From positions 30,998,001-31,062,000 of the forward strand of contig CM060731.1 of the NCBI GenBank assembly GCA_030704615.1: DNA of 64,000 nucleotides, given 5' to 3'. A program made the translations under genes and the position numbers. Below the pieces are notes generated by a model that saw nothing but the letters and a program-made list of their open reading frames with translations, had not been told where the DNA came from and made no database searches. The stretch is from Takakia lepidozioides (taxonomy: Eukaryota > Streptophyta > Takakiopsida > Takakiales > Takakiaceae). Below, piece by piece: positions 12,416 to 23,624 of this stretch (position 1 is its first letter; each line of letters begins with the position of its first letter).

Positions 12416-13985
12416 CTGCATAGCACGATATCAGGGCAACCTCGTCACCACCTCACATCAACATGCCCCTACTTAGGACACATAGATAAGCATGTAAGGA
12501 CATTAGCAATCCTGACTCACACACATATGCAGGTAGGGATGAACTTCTGATGGTCATCCCATTTTGTGAACTCTAGCCTCTCATCACCCTGAGGAAGATA
12601 AGGAGATAGGAGGATAATTGGCTGTGAGGCGGGACGCACAGGCTTAATAAGTTTTGTATTGCAGTTGACAGGTTTAAGTACAATTTTCGGTACACACTAC
12701 TGTGGAATGGCCACCAAATTTTCCAAGGACCTCCCCAAATGCAAGTTGCCTCGACAAAGTTTGGACCTGGAATGCAAAGTTTCAGGATGTACTTCTCAAT
12801 TTTTCTAACGTCCCTGCAGAACCTAACCATAAACATGGCGCCAGGAAAAGAAGTGCACCTTTTGGTTTCCAGGTGGTCGCTTTGGAGGCGGGGAACAACA
12901 ATAGCAGGAACAGTAAAGGGCGGAGGAATTTCCGTTGTCCGCAGCTCAAGCTGCGTGCCCCACATCTAGCCATAGTAAGCCGACAATGCCTTGTGTCGTT
13001 GGCCATTCCTTCTCTCTCACAATTGCCCCCCATATGCAGTGCCTGAAGGGGTTGTCCCGCCCTGGCGCGTGAAGTGTACCTCTCGCCTGCCGACACAACG
13101 GAGGATGACTAGCCAAGAGTACTAGAGGTCACTTCAAAAACCGGGTGGTTTCCTGAAAGCAAGCTGTAACCCAGTGTAAGAGAATGTCAGCCCAACAGAT
13201 ATCAGAATCCCTCCACAGGCAATCGAAGTGCATTTGACCACAGCAATTCTCCCTCAAACTAGTCTGGATGTGTACTACAACTGAATGTCTGTGTATATTA
13301 CCAAGAAGACAGCCAGGTGACCTCCAACTTTCTCAAGCAGCATACACCAAGGCGAAATTCATTAGCCAGAAAGAACAGTAGCAGGAGAAATAATGTTAGA
13401 CCGAGGTTCTACAAGCTCACCATTGCACCCATTATCGCTTTTACAGAAAATCATAGAAGCTGAAGCGTAATCCAGACTCAGATTTCTTGCTCTGCACTCT
13501 ACCGAATGGGACCAGGGGAGACGCACGTGTGCTGTTTTCGTCCATAATAAGACAGCATCCCGCCACGGCAAGAGCTCACAACACTGAACTCTTCCCAACA
13601 CTCTCCACTGACATGTCTGTCTGTCTGTCTCTGCCTACTCTTTCTGGTTATCGTCCGTTACCGACAGTATTCTGCTGCTTCTCGTCAAACACAAGGACGT
13701 ATTTCCCATGTGTTCGTCCGGGAATGAAAAGTATATCCTCTTACACTCAATCAATTGCATTTTCAGTTATTTTTGTATTTTCAAACGTTTAGTAAGGGCA
13801 GTTGATGCAGATCTTAAATCGCAGAATCTTACCCCTACTCGATATTACAGCAGGAGATATCGCCACGATTCAGGAATGAAGGGCCAGATCTGTGTCTCGG
13901 CCTCCCAAGGCGGATTGATCCCTCAGGAATCGTTCCAGAGAACGGAACGGAGGAACAAAGAAAAAAGTTGTACCAATTTTTCTTA
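12416..13985. other. 5' region of the SAM/FYVE gene, exons not resolved
   Basis: The missing first exons of the minus-strand gene should lie here. Minus-strand open frames at 12573-12965 and 12782-13096 are the best candidates; the second has a hydrophobic stretch. Neither shows a recognisable domain or an obvious phase-1 donor to join the exon at 12415. A short TGTC repeat lies near 13615. Confidence 0.3.
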
Positions 13986-13989
13986 ACGG

Positions 13990-14290
13990 CCAACAAATTT
14001 ACAAATCACCAATGTGTAGTTCAAGGATTGAACCCAGGATCACCCAGGATATTAAGAAAGGCTTGTCATAGAAAGGAAAATTGAGTATCGGCAAGGCCTG
14101 GCCTCGTGGCGTGCGTCAGCCGCCCTCGTGCTTATTCGGACGAATCCTCTCGCGCCACGTGTTTTTATTTTCTCACTGTACTGAACCAACACACCGCCCC
14201 AGACAGGTGGGAGAAGATGATATCACACACAACTATAGGATTTGAACCCAGAGTAATCTGGGTGGCACTCATGGTTATTAAGTTTTATTT
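13990..14290 (-). mobile_element. tRNA-derived SINE remnants
   Basis: Two reverse-oriented pol III B-box-like sequences occur, GGTTCAATCC at 14025-14035 and GGTTCAAATCC near 14230-14240 (given as the minus strand). Each is preceded on that strand by a similar CC-A-AT-CTGGG motif. The copy near 14230 closely resembles the one at 62249, which supports a repeat family. A boxes are weak, and the element ends are not defined. Confidence 0.4.
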
Positions 14291-14385
14291 TAATAAAACA
14301 ATGTAAAAGAAGAGAAGAGAAAATAGAAGAAAACGGAAAATTGTCAAATTCAGAAATAATGGAAAGAGAAAGGAAAGACTGTAAG

Positions 14386-14437
14386 TATATAAAGAGTGCG
14401 AAGCTAGGGTTTGGCGAACTGCACTCAAACCCTAGAT
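14386..14437 (+). promoter_or_regulatory. Cyclin L promoter: TATA box and paired telo-boxes
   Basis: TATATAAAG lies at about 14386-14394. Beyond it are CTAGGGTTTG and its exact inverse CAAACCCTAG, separated by about 12 bases. AAACCCTA is the plant telo-box, common in promoters and 5' UTRs of growth and translation genes. The inverted pair could form a hairpin in the leader. The cyclin L start codon is about 110 bases downstream. Confidence 0.6.
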
Positions 14438-14547
14438 TGTTGAGAGAGACGACCTTGCTGATTGCACTTAGAGGTTGTGGGGATTGATGTAGCTTTGGTC
14501 GATTGCTGGATTTGGTTATTGGCCGCGGGTGTCAGTCTCTGCACGCA

Positions 14548-15828
14548 ATGACTTACACCGGGTTAGACAGCTTTGTTTCCAAGGAGGAACTGTTGGATTC
14601 CTGTTCAAGGAAGGATGGGGTTGACGAGGAGACTGAAACTATGTTACGCCGCTATGGCTGCGACCTGATCCAGGAGAGTGGAATCTTGTTGAGGTTGCCT
14701 CAAGCAGTCATGGCAACAGGACAAGTGCTTTTGCATCGGTTTTACTGCAAGAAGTCATTTGCGGAGTTCTTTGTGAAGACGGTGGCGGCAAGTTGTGTCT
14801 GGTTGGCAGCAAAGCTCGAAGAGTGCCCGCGGAAGATTTCGGACGTCTTGCAAGTGTTCCATCGAATTGAGCGCAGGCGTAACATGTCACCCCTTACCTT
14901 GTTGGGATTAGCCTCTCAGGAGTATGCACAGATGAAGAGCGATCTGATCAGAACAGAGCGACACGTTCTGAGGGAGATGGGATTTATTTGCCATGTGGAA
15001 CACCCGCACAAGTTCATCATCAGCTATTTGAAGCTGCTTGAGGCGCCGGAAGAGCTCACGCAGGTGGCTTGGAATCTTGCAAATGACAGCTTGCGAACTA
15101 CGCTTTGTGTCCGGTTTAAGAGTGAGGTTGTGGCGTGCGGAGTTGTGTATGCTGCGGCAAGGCGATTCAAAGTACCGCTGCCTGACGACTGGTGGGTAGT
15201 GTTTGATGCAAAATTTAGTGAAGTTGAGGAGGTTTGTGTAGTTCTTGCAGACCTGTATCGACAATCAAAGGTCGAGTACGTCAAAATTGGAAGAGATTCC
15301 AAACTATGTATATTGAACAGCAAATACTGGGAACTGTCCCAGGCTGTACTACAAGAATTGACATCGAAGGAAATAGTGAAAGGAGCTGCCCCTTCCTCCC
15401 AGGCACTGCTGAGCAGGACCTCTGATGGTAGGGTTGCAAAAGACCCTGCGGTAAGAGGGGAATTAGCTTTGAAGGATCTACGGAAGGATCTGGAAGTAAT
15501 TCGAGTATTTTTAACTAACGTGGATAAAACTTCAGCAGGAAAGGTTGATCCGGTTAATCAAACTGAGGATGACAACAGTAGGGGAAAGAACATGGGGAGA
15601 TCTACGGATAGAGAGCATGGGAGGGCGCACCAAAGGAAGCGGGACAGAGAAAGGATGATAGAGAAGTACAGGGAACGAGGTAGAGAAAGTGCTCAAGATC
15701 AGCAGTATGGGCGCAAGGAGGTAAGCAGGGACTTGGGTCATTTTGAAAATCTTGGAAGCCGCCATTCTTCTCAGAGGGATGTTCGGCTGGTGGTTCGAGA
15801 AAAGAAGCGGTCGCGGTCGCAACATTAA
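14548..15828 (+). CDS. CYCL1: Cyclin L (RS-tail cyclin, splicing-associated CDK partner)
   Basis: A single open frame encodes about 426 residues from the ATG at 14548, which begins MTYTGLDSF as in plant cyclin L. An in-frame ATG at 14503 precedes it but lacks family support. Two cyclin folds are clear. The first contains LPQAVMATGQ, RFYCKKS and VKTVAASCVWLAAKLEE; the second contains ERHVLREMGF, VEHPHKFI and NDSLRTTLC…EVVACGV. The C-terminus is rich in Arg-Glu-Asp-Ser, ending KKRSRSQH, like the RS-type tails that direct cyclin L to splicing speckles. Cyclin L pairs with CDK11/CDKG-type kinases and affects pre-mRNA splicing. The absence of introns is unusual for this plant family and may mean a retrogene origin. 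The frame has no lesions. A TATA box and telo-boxes lie upstream. Confidence 0.93.
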   Translation: MTYTGLDSFVSKEELLDSCSRKDGVDEETETMLRRYGCDLIQESGILLRLPQAVMATGQVLLHRFYCKKSFAEFFVKTVAASCVWLAAKLEECPRKISDVLQVFHRIERRRNMSPLTLLGLASQEYAQMKSDLIRTERHVLREMGFICHVEHPHKFIISYLKLLEAPEELTQVAWNLANDSLRTTLCVRFKSEVVACGVVYAAARRFKVPLPDDWWVVFDAKFSEVEEVCVVLADLYRQSKVEYVKIGRDSKLCILNSKYWELSQAVLQELTSKEIVKGAAPSSQALLSRTSDGRVAKDPAVRGELALKDLRKDLEVIRVFLTNVDKTSAGKVDPVNQTEDDNSRGKNMGRSTDREHGRAHQRKRDRERMIEKYRERGRESAQDQQYGRKEVSRDLGHFENLGSRHSSQRDVRLVVREKKRSRSQH

Positions 15829-18440
15829 CGAAATCCTTCTAGGAGGACCACATGGAAAACCTGGGGGTGTTACTTTTATTATTGACCGAATTCAGTGCCA
15901 TTCTGTGCATTTCAGGGCATGTTTTTCTTACATCGGTGCAGATGAATGTTGCTCTGATCATTGCCTCTGTCCTTATTTCCGTTGAGAATTGCTTGCAGGG
16001 AGACCTTGTGTTGACCAGTTTCATGACAGTCCATCTTTCTGCAAGGAGCCCTGCCTGGGTGCAAGAGAGGCACTAATTACTGGGGGGCAATTCTCCATAT
16101 ATCTGGGGTAAGATTTTCCCAGTTTCTCCTGTATAATTTACATCACTGCAGCAAGTGTTCTTAGCAGATCCTACACCAACCTTTGGAGAACTGGTGTGTC
16201 ATCGTCAATGTGTCTGTGGTTGGGGCTATATTGGAGGGTAGATGGCCATCTGTTTGGTATCCTGTCTTCTGATGGGTCATTCACCAAGTTGTTAGATAGA
16301 CTGAAAAGAGCAGTGCTGTGGGCCAGCAATGTTGGCTTCCTGCTAAAACGAGCCATACAAGGCTGGCTGTACATGGACATTTGAAATGCATCTTGTCAAG
16401 GAACAGATGAAGCAGTTGTATACAAAGTCTCTGAGTAAAGTGAAGTTGTCTACTTGAAACTCATTACTGTTGAATGGTGGAAAACTGCAAATTTGTTGCG
16501 CAAAGTGACAATGTTTTGTGCAAAGGCTAGCGCACCTTATGGCTATTAGACCTTGATGCAACTGATTTGTTGAAGTGTTCGGAACTGAATGGCACATGTG
16601 GGAAAAGAATAGCTATATCCACTGATGTGACTTTGCTCATGTGGCCTTTCCATGTTGGTAACTGCATGATGTGTACAAATTCGAGCTAACTCTATGTCAC
16701 TCTGTACAACCCATGAGAATGGGTTGGATATTTATGGGAGTGTATGTAGAGATTAGAACTGAATTTGTTGACGGGGGAATGGCCTTAGTGGGCTCTGAAG
16801 AGATCAAAGCTTCTTGATATGTCTTGTATCCACCCCAGAGGATATGGGTACACGAGCAATTCTAGAATTGGGTGAATGATGAACTCCACAACAGTCATCT
16901 CTTGTCCAGTCATTTCTAGATATGAGATGAGATGACTGTTCTTTGATTTCATCGTCTACCCAACTCTGCAAAGCAGGATGATACTTCAGCAGTTACATCT
17001 CGGTAATCACACTAAAGATGGAGCACCTGGACATAGTAGGGAAGAGAACAAGGATAGGTCAACAGCTAGATAGCATGGAAGAGCAAACAAAAGGAAGTGG
17101 GCAGCAGATGGATGAGAGACCATCGGTGCATGTAGAGAAATCAGTTCATTCTCATCATGGTAATGCCTGAATGAGGGTCACATGGAAAACCTGGGTGCGG
17201 TGCTCAAGAGTGCCAATACATGCATGCTTTCTGACATGTCTGTAGGTTTATGTTGCTGCCTGGGCAACCCAGGGAAATCCTCTTCTGACTTGTACTTTTC
17301 TTGCTTATTTCTCTGGAGAGTCTCTCACAGGGAGACCTGATGTACGACAGCTTTATCATACCCATCTTCCAGCAAGGATCACTGGCTGCAGGGACACTCC
17401 AGACAGAGCATGAGCGTATTCCCTCCATGTGAGCTGGGGGTAAGATTCAATGTCACTGAATTTGTGCTCCATTCACACAATTTGTAGCGAAGTATTTCTA
17501 GCAGACCCTACACATAAGCTTGGAGAAGGAGTTTGTCACTATCAATGTCTTTGTAGTTGGGGCTCTCTCGGGAGTAGATGGCCATGTGGTTTTGTTCCTG
17601 TGTCCTGATGCCCCATCCACACTCACTACTGGTTAAATGAGCGGAAAAGAGTATGTCCCTGGGCTGAGCAAAGTTGGCTTGTCGTATACAAAGCTTTCAG
17701 TCTAGATGTCAAGAGGCAGGTTTAAGTGGTTCTATCGTTAGTCTTTGAGTTAAGTGAATTTGTCATTCATATTTAGTATCGGGCAATTGAAAATTTGATG
17801 TGTAGAGTGACACATATTTGTGCAAAGGCTAGTGCACCTTGTGGCAGTTATAACTTGAAGCATTATATCTGTGGGTGAGTTGTTTGAAACTAGATTGCTA
17901 TATCCAGAGAGGTGCCTGCTGAAGGTGGCTTTTTTATGTTAGTTTATGCACGATTCATACCAGTGATGGACCCGGCATCAGATGGGTTGAGTATTTGTGC
18001 AAGCATTTCTAAAGACTAGAATTAAATTTGTTGATCTGGGAATTCCCTCCACGGCTAATCAATTGTTCTTTTTATCTGCCCCAAAAGATATGCCAATTGA
18101 CGTGCAATTCCAGAACTGGGTAGATTGCGGATTCTGGGAACTGTGATCTCCTCTGCTCATTTCAGGATGTGAGATGACCGTTATCTGATCCATGATTTCC
18201 ACTATGGAACCGGACTGTACTTCAACAAGAAAGGAAAATCAAGTTATTTACACTAAAAAAGGAGCAGTGGACAACAGTAGAGAACAGGGGTAGGTCAATG
18301 GATCTAGAGACTGGGAGGGCACACTAAAAGGTGGGACAGAGAAAGTGCGAACAGGGGTAGGTCAATGGGGATGTAGAGACTGGGAGGGCACACTAAAAGG
18401 AGGGACAGAGAAAGTGCGAAACATCAAGAGAATGGGTGAG
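15580..18440. repeat. Diverged tandem array containing the cyclin L 3' end
   Basis: The end of the cyclin L coding region and its downstream flank recur. The motif 'GGGAAAGAACA…AGAGCATGGGAGGGC…AAAGGAAG' near 15580 reappears near 17036, near 18271, and once more as a short repeat at about 18351. The flank motif ACATGGAAAACCTGGG appears at 15851 and 17179, and 'GGTTGGGGCT…GTAGATGGCCAT' at about 16215 and 17555. Units are about 1.2-1.45 kb and strongly diverged. The downstream copies have no open frame and look like dead duplicates. Confidence 0.65.
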
Positions 18441-18723
18441 GAGTTTCAATCATTCTAAAAAGAATTATTTCCGAGGGAAAACTTACGGTAGACGTAAAAC
18501 TATTTGCGGGTATCCTCTTTAGTATGACATCTTGTGTAACCAGTCGGTAGCTCATTTGGAGAGAGCACTCAGTGTGATCCCATCTTACTCATGCAACCCA
18601 CACACAAGAACAGCAGGATGTGCATGCCCTAGGCCCTTCTGCAATCTCTAAATGCAGCGGTTTTCCTTGTCTCCTCCACCGTGCAATAATTGAATTGCTA
18701 CAACAAATGGAGGTTTTTTGACT

Positions 18724-18765
18724 GCAGGTTTGTGCCCGCAGGTTTGTGCCCGCAGGTTTGTGCCG
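18724..18765. repeat. 14-bp minisatellite, three copies
   Basis: GCAGGTTTGTGCCC is repeated three times in tandem; the last copy is slightly changed. No coding potential was seen. Confidence 0.9.
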
Positions 18766-18909
18766 GTCATTTGCATGTCTGACTACAAATACAACTTGTA
18801 GTTGTATATGGCAAGGATGTTGTTAGTGCAGATATAGTAGTGACTATATGATTCCACGAGATGTGGTCAAAGAAGGTTGACCATCTTCATGTGATAATTG
18901 ATATGACTA

Positions 18910-19379
18910 AGGGCGCTACCACATGAGCGGCAGTGGAAAGTCCCCGCAACCTGCTGAAGGCCTGTTGATTGGTTGATGGATCGTAAGTCCCCACAACCTA
19001 CTGAAGGTTTGTTCATTGGTTGATGGATTGTAAATTGACAGCCTCACCTACCACATGGGAGGAACGCCAACGAGAAGGCAATGTGACGTGGTGCTTATGT
19101 GGAGCCTCTCCGTGAAAGTAGGATTTGCAGGGACTATTGCCTAGAAATCCGAAATGTTAGGGAACTTCTTTGTCGTGATCTACTCCTTCTTGTCGTGGAA
19201 CTCATCTGAGTCAATCATTTTTGCTTCTTGGCTATCTGTTCCCGTGCCCGTCAACTGCCGCTCATGTGGTAGTGTTTCTTGTTTTTGCTGACATGGGCCT
19301 ATTCTCCATAACATCACTATGCTACAATCCTAGCCAGGGACTTCCATATCACTCACTGCCGCTCGTGTGGTAAGGCCCT
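18910..19379. mobile_element. Small TIR DNA transposon flanked by TA
   Basis: The ends are imperfect inverted repeats of 26 bp: AGGGCGCTACCACATGAGCG at the left, and AGGGCCTTACCACACGAGCG reading in from the right. TA flanks both sides. The length is 470 bp with no open frame. A third copy of the terminal motif, in right-end orientation, lies at 19253-19272. Inside, a 48-bp unit (AAGTCCCC…GATGGAT) is repeated twice at about 18940-19035. It is a non-autonomous element; the superfamily is not certain, and the TA flanks suit a Tc1/mariner-like (Stowaway) type. Confidence 0.6.
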
Positions 19380-19384
19380 TAGTT

Positions 19385-19570
19385 AATCACGCACTTGAGC
19401 ACAGTGGTTGGGTGTTTGTGCCTTGCCCGTGCGTAACCTATGTGATCCTAGGTTCAATCCTTCAACATGTCAAACTGTCCATTGGGCCCTCGATGGCCTG
19501 TGTGTTGAGGAATGGGCTTTGTAAATTCACCGGACGATAAAGAAACTTTATCTTTATGTGATATTTGTAG
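19385..19570 (+). mobile_element. tRNA-derived SINE
   Basis: An A-box-like stretch (GAGCACAGTGGTTGGGTG, about 19397) is followed after about 45 bases by a B-box-like TAGGTTCAATCC (about 19449). This is the internal pol III promoter layout of tRNA-derived SINEs. It has a T-rich end near 19545-19560 and directly abuts the TA-flanked element at 18910-19379. Confidence 0.5.
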
Positions 19571-20021
19571 CCCATTGCTATTATTGAGAAAAAATTAACC
19601 ACTTCAATATTTATAACCGTCCAAATACATCTCTCACACCGGACCATTGTATCTTTGGCAATTCAGTGTAGGAAAATTTCCACATGTCGTCCCCAAACAT
19701 ATCAAGTGATCAAGATTCGCAACCATCACCCATTCATATTGATCCACCTCCTTAGCAGCATTCCCATTATCCACCACAAAGTCCTACATCGGATCAGCTC
19801 GAGCATCTTCTACAAGGTCGTAATCATCATCATCAGCTTTCACAAAGCAAGACCAACAAGCAGCTAGTCGCGTAATGGCTCCACCCTAAAACTCTTAAGT
19901 TGAAAAATTCCTATAAATATTATATTGAAATAAAATATAACATATATTCAAATTATATGTAAAACATGCTTTACGGCTGTATCCCCACGGGTTATTTTTC
20001 CTGTATTTCTTAATGTATTTT

Positions 20022-20117
20022 CCAGGGCCTCCGTCCCCTGTTCCAAAAATAAATAAAAACAAAATAGTCTGCATAAGAGAAAAAGTTATTTATTTAGTTA
20101 TTTGACAGAGGCCCTGG
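20022..20117. mobile_element. Short MITE-like inverted repeat element
   Basis: CCAGGGCCTCCGTC at the left is mirrored by GACAGAGGCCCTGG at the right (one mismatch), enclosing an A/T-rich centre in 96 bp. No clear target duplication is visible. A related CTCCGTCCCCT / AGGGACAGAGGC pair flanks 40345-40722. Confidence 0.4.
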
Positions 20118-20169
20118 CAGCACTTTATTATATTGATGTGTGAATTAAATATTGATGTATTCGGATATT

Positions 20170-20485
20170 ACAAAACTGATCTTTGGATTTATTAGTTATT
20201 AAAATATTGAAATGCTTGTTGAAATACTCACTGAACTATTCAAATACTTGTTAAAAACTGGCTGAAATATTAAAATAATTGCTGAAATACTGGCTGAAGT
20301 ACTGAAATATTCGCTGAAAAACTGGCTGAAATACTGGCTGAAATACTGAAATGCTCGATGAAAGAATCTTGATTGAAATACTGAAATAGCTAATGAACAC
20401 TGAAATACTCGCTGACAAACTGGCTGAAATGCTGAAATACTTGTTGAAAATCTTGATTGAAATACTGAAATACTGAAATAGAGTC
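20170..20485. repeat. Degenerate minisatellite of GCTGAAATACT units
   Basis: About 20 imperfect repeats of a TGAAATACT / GGCTGAAATACT core are seen. The apparent minus-strand open frame across it encodes only repeat-derived Ile/Ser/Phe runs and is not a gene. Confidence 0.8.
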
Positions 20486-21115
20486 CAAGTGAATGCTCTC
20501 AAGATTGGAAGCTGCACATCCACTTGCTGGATCAGATCATAGAGAACCTTGTCTAAATATTGGCTTCATGGCAACATTGTAACTACAACACTGAGAACTA
20601 GCAGATTTTGTGCCAAGGTAAAGAAAGCTGATTATGGACAAATACTAACCAAGCATACCCTCACTAAGCCGTGTTACAACAAGCTCTTAGGTTTCAAGAA
20701 ATGGACAGATAATCAACCCAAACAGATGAATGATGGCTGGAGAGCTTCGGGGTTTTCTTGTAAGCTTAGCAAACTCTGATCTCAGATGTTCTCTGATCAC
20801 TTCTACTGTCACATAATTGTCTACCCCCAACAACCCAGATCAGATATAGAGCCACACCACAGTTTGGAGGTATGGTCACCTGAGTGAGCAAATCAGCTGC
20901 TGTCATCAAAGCACACCCTAAAATCTGTTCTGATTTCCCCCAAGTTATGCAAAAACATCAACATGGATACCAGATTGCCTCACCAACTATATTTCCCTCA
21001 ACTTGTCTAATCTATCCTCAGTGGTTGGTGAACCCATGTTCGCCATGCTGTCCAAGTTAGAGCTTCCATTTCTTATGTTCTTGAAACTGTCGGTCAGAGG
21101 ATGCCGAGCACAGAC
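20486..21115. other. Non-coding spacer downstream of the two-exon fragment
   Basis: No recognisable exon follows the second exon of the minus-strand fragment. Open frames here are short and lack motifs. Confidence 0.35.
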
Positions 21116-21508
21116 CTGCAAGAACGGGAAGGGCTGGCTAGTCAGAAAAGTCATTTCCAACACAATAGCAGCGGCAGTAAAGAGAGTTGCGCACACTGAG
21201 GCAACACAGTAAGAGTTGGGCCGCTCCAGAGCCTCACAATCCCGCTGCACAATCAGAAAATCAAAAGAAAAACCATGTCCATAGTTACCTTCTAAATGGA
21301 CGCATTGAAGACTCAATCATCCCTCTTAAGTGAAAAGAGCACTATTGTGTTCAAGAAATATATGAGAACCCTGATTGATCCACTCTCAACAAGAGAAAAC
21401 CGTGGGGCCAATCAAGCCCCAAAGAAGAAGACACACCTGGTAAGTAATGGCATCAAGAGCACTAATACGATCGAGACGCAAGGACTTGCCAAAGAGCCTC
21501 TCATGCAT
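21116..21508 (-). CDS. Two-exon N-terminal fragment of an unrecognised membrane protein
   Basis: Exon 1 (21508-21437) starts MHERLFGKSLRLDRI and ends at a CAG|GTGTGT donor. Exon 2 (21244-21116) starts after a TGCAG acceptor and ends at TTGCAG|GTCTGT. Phases match (24 + 43 codons). Exon 2 holds a predicted membrane segment, SYCVASVCATLFTAAAIVLE. A telo-box-like CCCAAACCCTAAA about 150 bases upstream (21661-21676) supports a promoter. No family was recognised. No continuation was found at lower coordinates, so the gene is either truncated or has a long intron. Confidence 0.4.
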
Positions 21509-23616
21509 TCCATGGTTGAACCGCCCCGCCTTTTGTCCGAGTGTGTGTTGATGGAGGGGGTCAGTTGCCACCTAGCTCCAACAACCTCGAGACCTTCTCT
21601 TTCGACTCTTGAAACCCAGGCAACAAACACTGAGAAGCCACTAGATCCTAAACGGCGCTAAACCCAAACCCTAAACTCTGATGCCACTTTTTCATTTATA
21701 AGGAACTTTTTCATCCATTCCATCACGACATTCATTCTCTATTTGAGTCTACTCAAGGATTTGACCCTACCACCTTCGCAACCTGGCACAACCATGATAC
21801 TACCAAGATATAACCTGTTCCTGCAAAATAAAAATGAGTAATTATGTTTATAGATGTTTATATTTGTTTTGTATACATGCATGGTTCTACATTTGTCAAA
21901 TCAGATGCTTTCAACTCAACCCATTGTACTCAAATTTATTTTCTCATTATTATTCTCATTTTTTTGGGGCTCCCAGTCTTTCACCATGATTAAAAAATGT
22001 GACTGTAATATAGAATACAAAATCTATATAATAAATTGTAATAAAAATATTTTCCTCTGAAATTTTTATTGTAAATATTATGAAACATTGAATTATTTAA
22101 AATATATATACTCCAAATAATCACTTGTAAAAATATATATATATTTGGAGGTTACTGTTTTATTTTAATGTTAAGCAAATATAATACATTCTACTATGCA
22201 TGCCTATTGCGTTTTCAAGGAAATCTGGGAGCGACAGCCCCAATTCAGGCAGTTGAGGAGGGAGAAAAATACAGATATGTGTATCCCTATATACCCTTCA
22301 TTTATGGGTCCTCATTTATAAATATTTAATGTGTAAGATTCATTTATGGGTCTTATTCAATCAAGGTAACATTTAAGTGGGGGAGGATTACCTGTTTCAT
22401 GTAGGTACTATCTAGAGGAGGTATATCAGGATCTTACTCATTTTTGGCACCAATGTGTGGTCTCTCCCTTATAGGGAAGAGCCAATAAACACATATGAAT
22501 TCAATGTTGCACCGCTCCAACATAAAATGCCAATAAAATATGCGAGTGCCCAAATGAGGGAGACAACAACAAGAATGCTTCACAATGCGAGCTTAGCAGT
22601 GCCCAATGAAGGCGATTGTCATGATTTAGTCCTGGTTAACTAGAATTACCTACTTCTAGTTAATTAGGATATTTAGGATATTTATATTTGTATTTTGTGT
22701 GTTGGGATTTCATTCGGTCTCCAATTGAGGTGTCAAGCCTTACTTAAGACATGGAGATAGGCTTTCCCCTTGTGAGGGTTGAGGAGGCTCATCTTCTTGT
22801 AGTTGAGCCTCCATCAGCCTCTCTTACCTCCATAGCTCTAGGTATTGAGAGGGAGTGTGTTGAGGGCTTTGTAAGGTGGATTCGTTTAGCCAAGGTGCCC
22901 TTGACCCGACTTAATTTATGTAATAGAGTGGATTTTCATTAAGGGTTTGCTCTTAGTCTGATTGCTTTCATGCTTGTAGTGTTTTTTTTTCCCCCCTAAA
23001 ATTTTAAAAAAATGGAGTTTTTTTTTTTCTTTTTTTTTCAAATTAGATATTCGAGAAAAAATAACCTCGTGTGAGGTCATTAGGCAATACAATCGTGGGA
23101 AACCTCCAAGAGAGCAAAGGGACACTAGTTCACTAAGTGTTTTCCTTTTCTTCAACTTATCTATTTCTCATTTTTTATCATTGACATAGCTTTCTAGGAT
23201 TGTCTGCTTAGAATGTGTGGTGGATAACTATGTATGTTGTGGCACGATGCTTAGGTGAACGACATCTCTAAACATCATTCCAGAGTGGTTTCCACATATG
23301 AGGGATATCATTGAGTAAATTTATCATGAAGAAATCAATGACCTACATGGACATCCGGCTATTAATGCAAGTTTTATCTACAATTTGTGCTAGGCATTCA
23401 AGTAGATACTTGAGTACCTATGACATGCTGCGAAAATGGATGAAATGGATATTTGCAATAGATTAGGTACTAAACACGAACAGTGACCCTAGTAAAAGTA
23501 TAACCTTTTATCATTTCACTGTGGGATGGCCATCTTTTCAATATATTTCTAGACATTATTTTCGATTTGATTTATATATTCTATGATCGGGAGATCAGTA
23601 GTTAGCACTAACTAAG
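21509..23616. other. AT-rich spacer without a recognised gene
   Basis: It contains a telo-box-like stretch at 21661-21676, long A/T-rich runs around 21900-22200 and poly-T blocks near 22985-23040. Open frames such as 22751-22942 show no known motif. Confidence 0.4.
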
Positions 23617-23624
23617 GTCAATAC

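Noticed and set aside
16853-16925. Possible regulatory motif pairs such as GATGACTGTT / AACAGTCATC in the cyclin L downstream region
   Set aside because: The region is a decayed tandem copy; short inverted matches are expected by chance and recur poorly between copies.
20251-20523. Open frame of Ile/Ser/Phe-rich repeats on the minus strand
   Set aside because: It is simply the translation of the GCTGAAATACT minisatellite; no codon bias or motif supports a protein.
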